64,000 bases of DNA. Source: Brevibacillus laterosporus (lineage in GTDB: Bacteria > Bacillota > Bacilli > Brevibacillales > Brevibacillaceae). Position 1 is the first letter of the stretch; every line of letters begins with the position of its first letter. Below, piece after piece: positions 62,201 through 64,000 of the stretch. The stretch lies in assembly GCF_030489605.1 (NCBI RefSeq), contig NZ_JAUKFY010000001.1, positions 310,001 through 374,000 of the forward strand, read 5' to 3'. The notes beneath the pieces were generated by a model, which saw only the letters and a list, made by a program, of their open reading frames with translations, was not told the DNA's origin and did not search any database. Both the position numbers and the translations under genes were made by a program.

Positions 62201-64000
62201 TCACCTATGACACAGAAAGCATACCTGGGTCAACGATTACGACTTTCACAGACCGTCTGGGTGCAACGGAGGTCATGATTCATGACGAACGGATGCTACT
62301 TGTAGAGAAACAAGAAAGAGACGGCAGCCGCGTTACGTATGAATATAATGACCGAGGTCAAATGATTGCCGAAACAGTAGGAAAAGAGACGACCACTTAT
62401 GAGTACGATCCACGCGGTAACCTGATTCAAGTAGTCGATCCGCTGGGAAATCCAACCAGATATGTATACAGTGAGGATGATTTACTGCTGTCCGAAATCA
62501 ATGCGGAGGGTGGCATCACAAGCTACACGTATGATGAGCGCGGACGTCTGATAAGCATTGCTCGTCCTGACGAAAGTCATTCAGAGATTGGCTACAACGA
62601 GCACGGACAACGCGTAAGCTATACGGATTCGAATGGTGTGACGAGCCGTTATCAATACGATGACAAAGGCTTACTCACCGCAGTTTATGACGGAGAAGGC
62701 CGTGTTATACAGGTAGGCTACGACGAGGTTGGTCGTATTGCTTCGTTCCAAGATGGACGGGGTGGAAAAGTACGACGCACCTATGATGCTAACGATAACA
62801 TCGTACAAGTAACTGACCCGCTCGGACGCAAGTATTCCTTTGCCTATGATGCTTTTGATCAACGCGTAGAAGAAACGATGCCTTCAGGAGCAACCACCCG
62901 CTATCGCTATCATGTGCTGGGACCAATGGAAAGCGTAACGGACCCGCTGGGACAGACAACCACCTATCGGTATGATGCTGAGGGCCAATTGATTACTGTC
63001 ATCCAGCCAAATGAAGCAGAGATTCACTATGAGCGGGATCAAATGGGGCGCATTATTTCTATTACAGATCCATTAGGCCGAACGGAGAAAGCCGCCTATG
63101 ATGAAAACGGACGCCTCATTCAGGTTTGGGATGCACTGGGGAATAAGGTACAGGACTTCAGCTATGATGCAGGAGGCAATCTCGTTTCTGCCACAGATGC
63201 CCTGGGTCATACAACGCTGTACGGCTTTAATAAATTATACCAATGCACCAAAAAGACAAATGCCCTCGGACAAACCACAACCTACGCCTATGATGCTGTT
63301 GCTCGTTTAACCGAGGCTATGGAAAACGATGCCGCGATCTATCGTCAGCAATATGACAAGGAAGGTCGTCTCATCAGCTATACCGATGCCAACGAAAACG
63401 AAACGACGCTTCAATACGATCAAAGTGGGCTAGTGGTAGTGGAACAAAACGCCACCGGGGAAGCTACTCATTTTGCCTACGATGAACGAGGCTGGATGCA
63501 CAAGCGAACTAATGCTAAAGGCCAAGAAACCCACTATCGCTACGATGCCGCAGGTCAGCTTATCGAGCAAAAGGACGAGGTTAGCACCGTTCGAAGAGAA
63601 TACGATACAGACGGCAATCTCGTTGCGGTACAGGAAGAAGGAGCAGGCACGAAGCATCGGGAGTATGACCTTTTAGGACGTGTCACTGCTTGCACAGACA
63701 GCTACGGTAATACCATCCGATATTGTTATGACGAAAATAGCCAGCTAACGCACCTTATCTATCCAGATGGAAAGGTTGTGCAGTATACCTACGATGTAGC
63801 CGGACAGCTCACGGAGGTAAAAGACTGGGCAGGACGCCGTACAACCTACACCTACGACGAAAATGGCCGATTAATCAAGACAGTCCGACCAAATGGAACC
63901 ATCGAGCATCGCAGTTACGATGCCGCTGGACAAATGCTGCGTCTGTGGGATCAAAACCGCCAAGGCGTAATGCTTCAAAAATACCGCTACGTGTACAATG
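59299..64000 (+). CDS. VgrG-Rhs fusion (polymorphic toxin), 3' end beyond the window
   Basis: An open frame of more than 1567 codons that runs off the window. Order: VgrG/gpD-like spike (~1-485), paralogous to the 55579 protein (TDWAFIKRMASRFGA; VKVHLDIDQTQDKSKAWWFP); acidic/Pro linker (EPEPEPEDPAPPPPPPEEE, ~490-509); a hydrophobic Gly/Ala-rich segment with VVGMIPVVGIVADVVNAGIS (~525-560) typical of Rhs effectors; a Lys-rich stretch (~683-720); an Rhs start (SGSQFIIHPTLKLYG); then YD repeats from ~850 to the window end. The C-terminal toxin domain is not in view. GTG start behind GGGAGGGGGG. Confidence 0.9.
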   Translation, partial: MKTTAKVAGYGNIQVVSPYDIQTLQDLQLVKEANDHAKLYLSGIIPEEKKDSYIAMATSSDIIEVNEVENGRVVRNLFTGLVENIGVRAVRGIYYIELEGISLTSQLDIKEKTRSFQDKNMTYTALLDLILKDYPGSDYLDYATNNATLKGFTLQYKETDWAFIKRMASRFGAVLLPETSSKTPKFSLGVPDGKLGQLQDYHYGVARSLDRYTEATTGYGSELDETAFTHYTAVSGQYFALGDKVLFQEKELTVAASKARFIEGGLLYTYTLCQEEGILQNPIRNEQLTGVSLEGKIIEIRRDTVKVHLDIDQTQDKSKAWWFPYSSVYSTEGADGFHCMPQEGDAIQIYFATSQEDGAVAMSSVRKTGQDSPKMGDPSVKYWGTNFGKEMKLGGSDFVLTAKDTQEGKMFIKLDVEDGIEIHSDKAIMFSAEKDLEIETDTKFEIKAQEAIYLLCKESSIVLDGETDIQGTVLQVDGLIKSPVSVADLEPEPEPEDPAPPPPPPEEEKGFWGSLLDGVQLALDVVGMIPVVGIVADVVNAGISVARGDYAGAALSLAACVPFAGAAATGAKLGMKAAKALKMGKTAAKVADKAADVAKATTKVADAVVGKVYTASRKLKSSVNQLEAVQKMKSSMKFKAIANSRVGKVGKAVTKEVATEAGYQVLEEVAGSEIATVAGLMGGKRNRHKGKKKLSKKERKKAAQKARNAEKAKQKNPKKANEKSCVDDPIHAGSGSQFIIHPTLKLYGAETWVFELHYNSMLLQQGVLGKAWTHNYEMHADIERIDQGEITIWWNTGRRNVFKQTSAENLLFRSTDVDMMFYELRQFDNGFELFNRNTRETYYFKRNGQVSKQTNALGQALTFAHDSSNRLVKMTDAITGRSLSLKYGQDGLLYSVYDAYRSVQFDYNESRRLSQFIDPNGTISELTYTEQGQIESLTVDGILQYRNTYDHEGRVIAQTNALGLASTFTYDTESIPGSTITTFTDRLGATEVMIHDERMLLVEKQERDGSRVTYEYNDRGQMIAETVGKETTTYEYDPRGNLIQVVDPLGNPTRYVYSEDDLLLSEINAEGGITSYTYDERGRLISIARPDESHSEIGYNEHGQRVSYTDSNGVTSRYQYDDKGLLTAVYDGEGRVIQVGYDEVGRIASFQDGRGGKVRRTYDANDNIVQVTDPLGRKYSFAYDAFDQRVEETMPSGATTRYRYHVLGPMESVTDPLGQTTTYRYDAEGQLITVIQPNEAEIHYERDQMGRIISITDPLGRTEKAAYDENGRLIQVWDALGNKVQDFSYDAGGNLVSATDALGHTTLYGFNKLYQCTKKTNALGQTTTYAYDAVARLTEAMENDAAIYRQQYDKEGRLISYTDANENETTLQYDQSGLVVVEQNATGEATHFAYDERGWMHKRTNAKGQETHYRYDAAGQLIEQKDEVSTVRREYDTDGNLVAVQEEGAGTKHREYDLLGRVTACTDSYGNTIRYCYDENSQLTHLIYPDGKVVQYTYDVAGQLTEVKDWAGRRTTYTYDENGRLIKTVRPNGTIEHRSYDAAGQMLRLWDQNRQGVMLQKYRYVYN

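Noticed and set aside
41951-64000. Ordinary prophage or PBSX-like defective phage
   Set aside because: No terminase, portal, capsid, integrase or lysis genes in the window; regulatory and chaperone genes are atypical of a phage.
61861-64000. Tandem DNA repeat or CRISPR-like array in the Rhs gene
   Set aside because: The periodic signal is in the encoded YD repeats, with divergent DNA; no identical repeats with spacers.

Overview
The window looks like chromosome of a low-to-moderate GC, endospore-forming Gram-positive bacterium, most likely a Brevibacillus (family Paenibacillaceae). Support: a sspI spore-protein gene, T-box leaders for leucine and phenylalanine, a gene order matching the Bacillus ysdA-ysdC-sspI-ysgA-pheST-zapA-mutS2-yshE neighbourhood, strong AGGAGG ribosome sites, and TTG/GTG starts. 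The species assignment is inference from gene content only.

Positions 1-7500: the 3' end of an ATP sulfurylase gene and its terminator, then a consensus sigma-A promoter and a leucine-type T-box leader driving ilvB-ilvN-ilvC-leuA-leuB. leuC and leuD do not follow. Positions 7500-16600: a KtrB/TrkH potassium channel subunit (reverse), a small membrane protein, a pirin with a promoter embedded in direct repeats, MoaB, a B12-binding radical SAM protein, DedA, a DUF1294 protein, an M42 aminopeptidase, sspI (reverse), and ktrA, the probable partner of ktrB. Positions 16580-25500: an rRNA methyltransferase, a phenylalanine T-box with pheS-pheT, zapA, a small holin-like membrane protein (reverse), mutS2, a DUF350 protein and a possible 24-residue membrane peptide.

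Positions 25552-36400 form a cell-surface polysaccharide region: nucleotide-sugar dehydrogenase, two glycosyltransferases, a lipoprotein, a membrane protein with EF-hand-like calcium motifs, an O-antigen ligase/polymerase-like protein and a MurJ/Wzx-like flippase. A DppA-like D-aminopeptidase lies inside it. A TcaA/YvbJ-like membrane protein follows.

Positions 38058-64000 hold the most interesting part, a large cluster that I read as a contractile-injection (type VI / phage-tail related) apparatus in a Gram-positive. It has a sheath-like protein, an Hcp-like tube protein, a free VgrG/gpD-like spike, a DUF4280 PAAR-like tip, a DUF1795/Eag-like adaptor, an Imm11-like protein, and a giant VgrG-Rhs fusion that runs off the window. 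These are interleaved with a regulatory set (Ser/Thr kinase, two FHA proteins, one intact and one degenerate PP2C phosphatase, a membrane VWA protein) and a chaperone pair (J-domain protein and Hsp70-like ATPase). No ClpV/AAA+ ATPase, no TssJLM trans-envelope complex, and no capsid or terminase genes are seen. I could not assign a canonical baseplate protein; three unrecognised proteins are candidates. The divergent intergenic region before the sheath-like gene carries GATTAATC-type palindromes at about 21-bp spacing.

Working model (inference): kinase, phosphatase and FHA proteins gate assembly or firing, as in the threonine phosphorylation pathway of type VI systems. The DnaJ/Hsp70 pair assembles or recycles the sheath or loads effectors. 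The VgrG-Rhs protein is the toxin-bearing spike.
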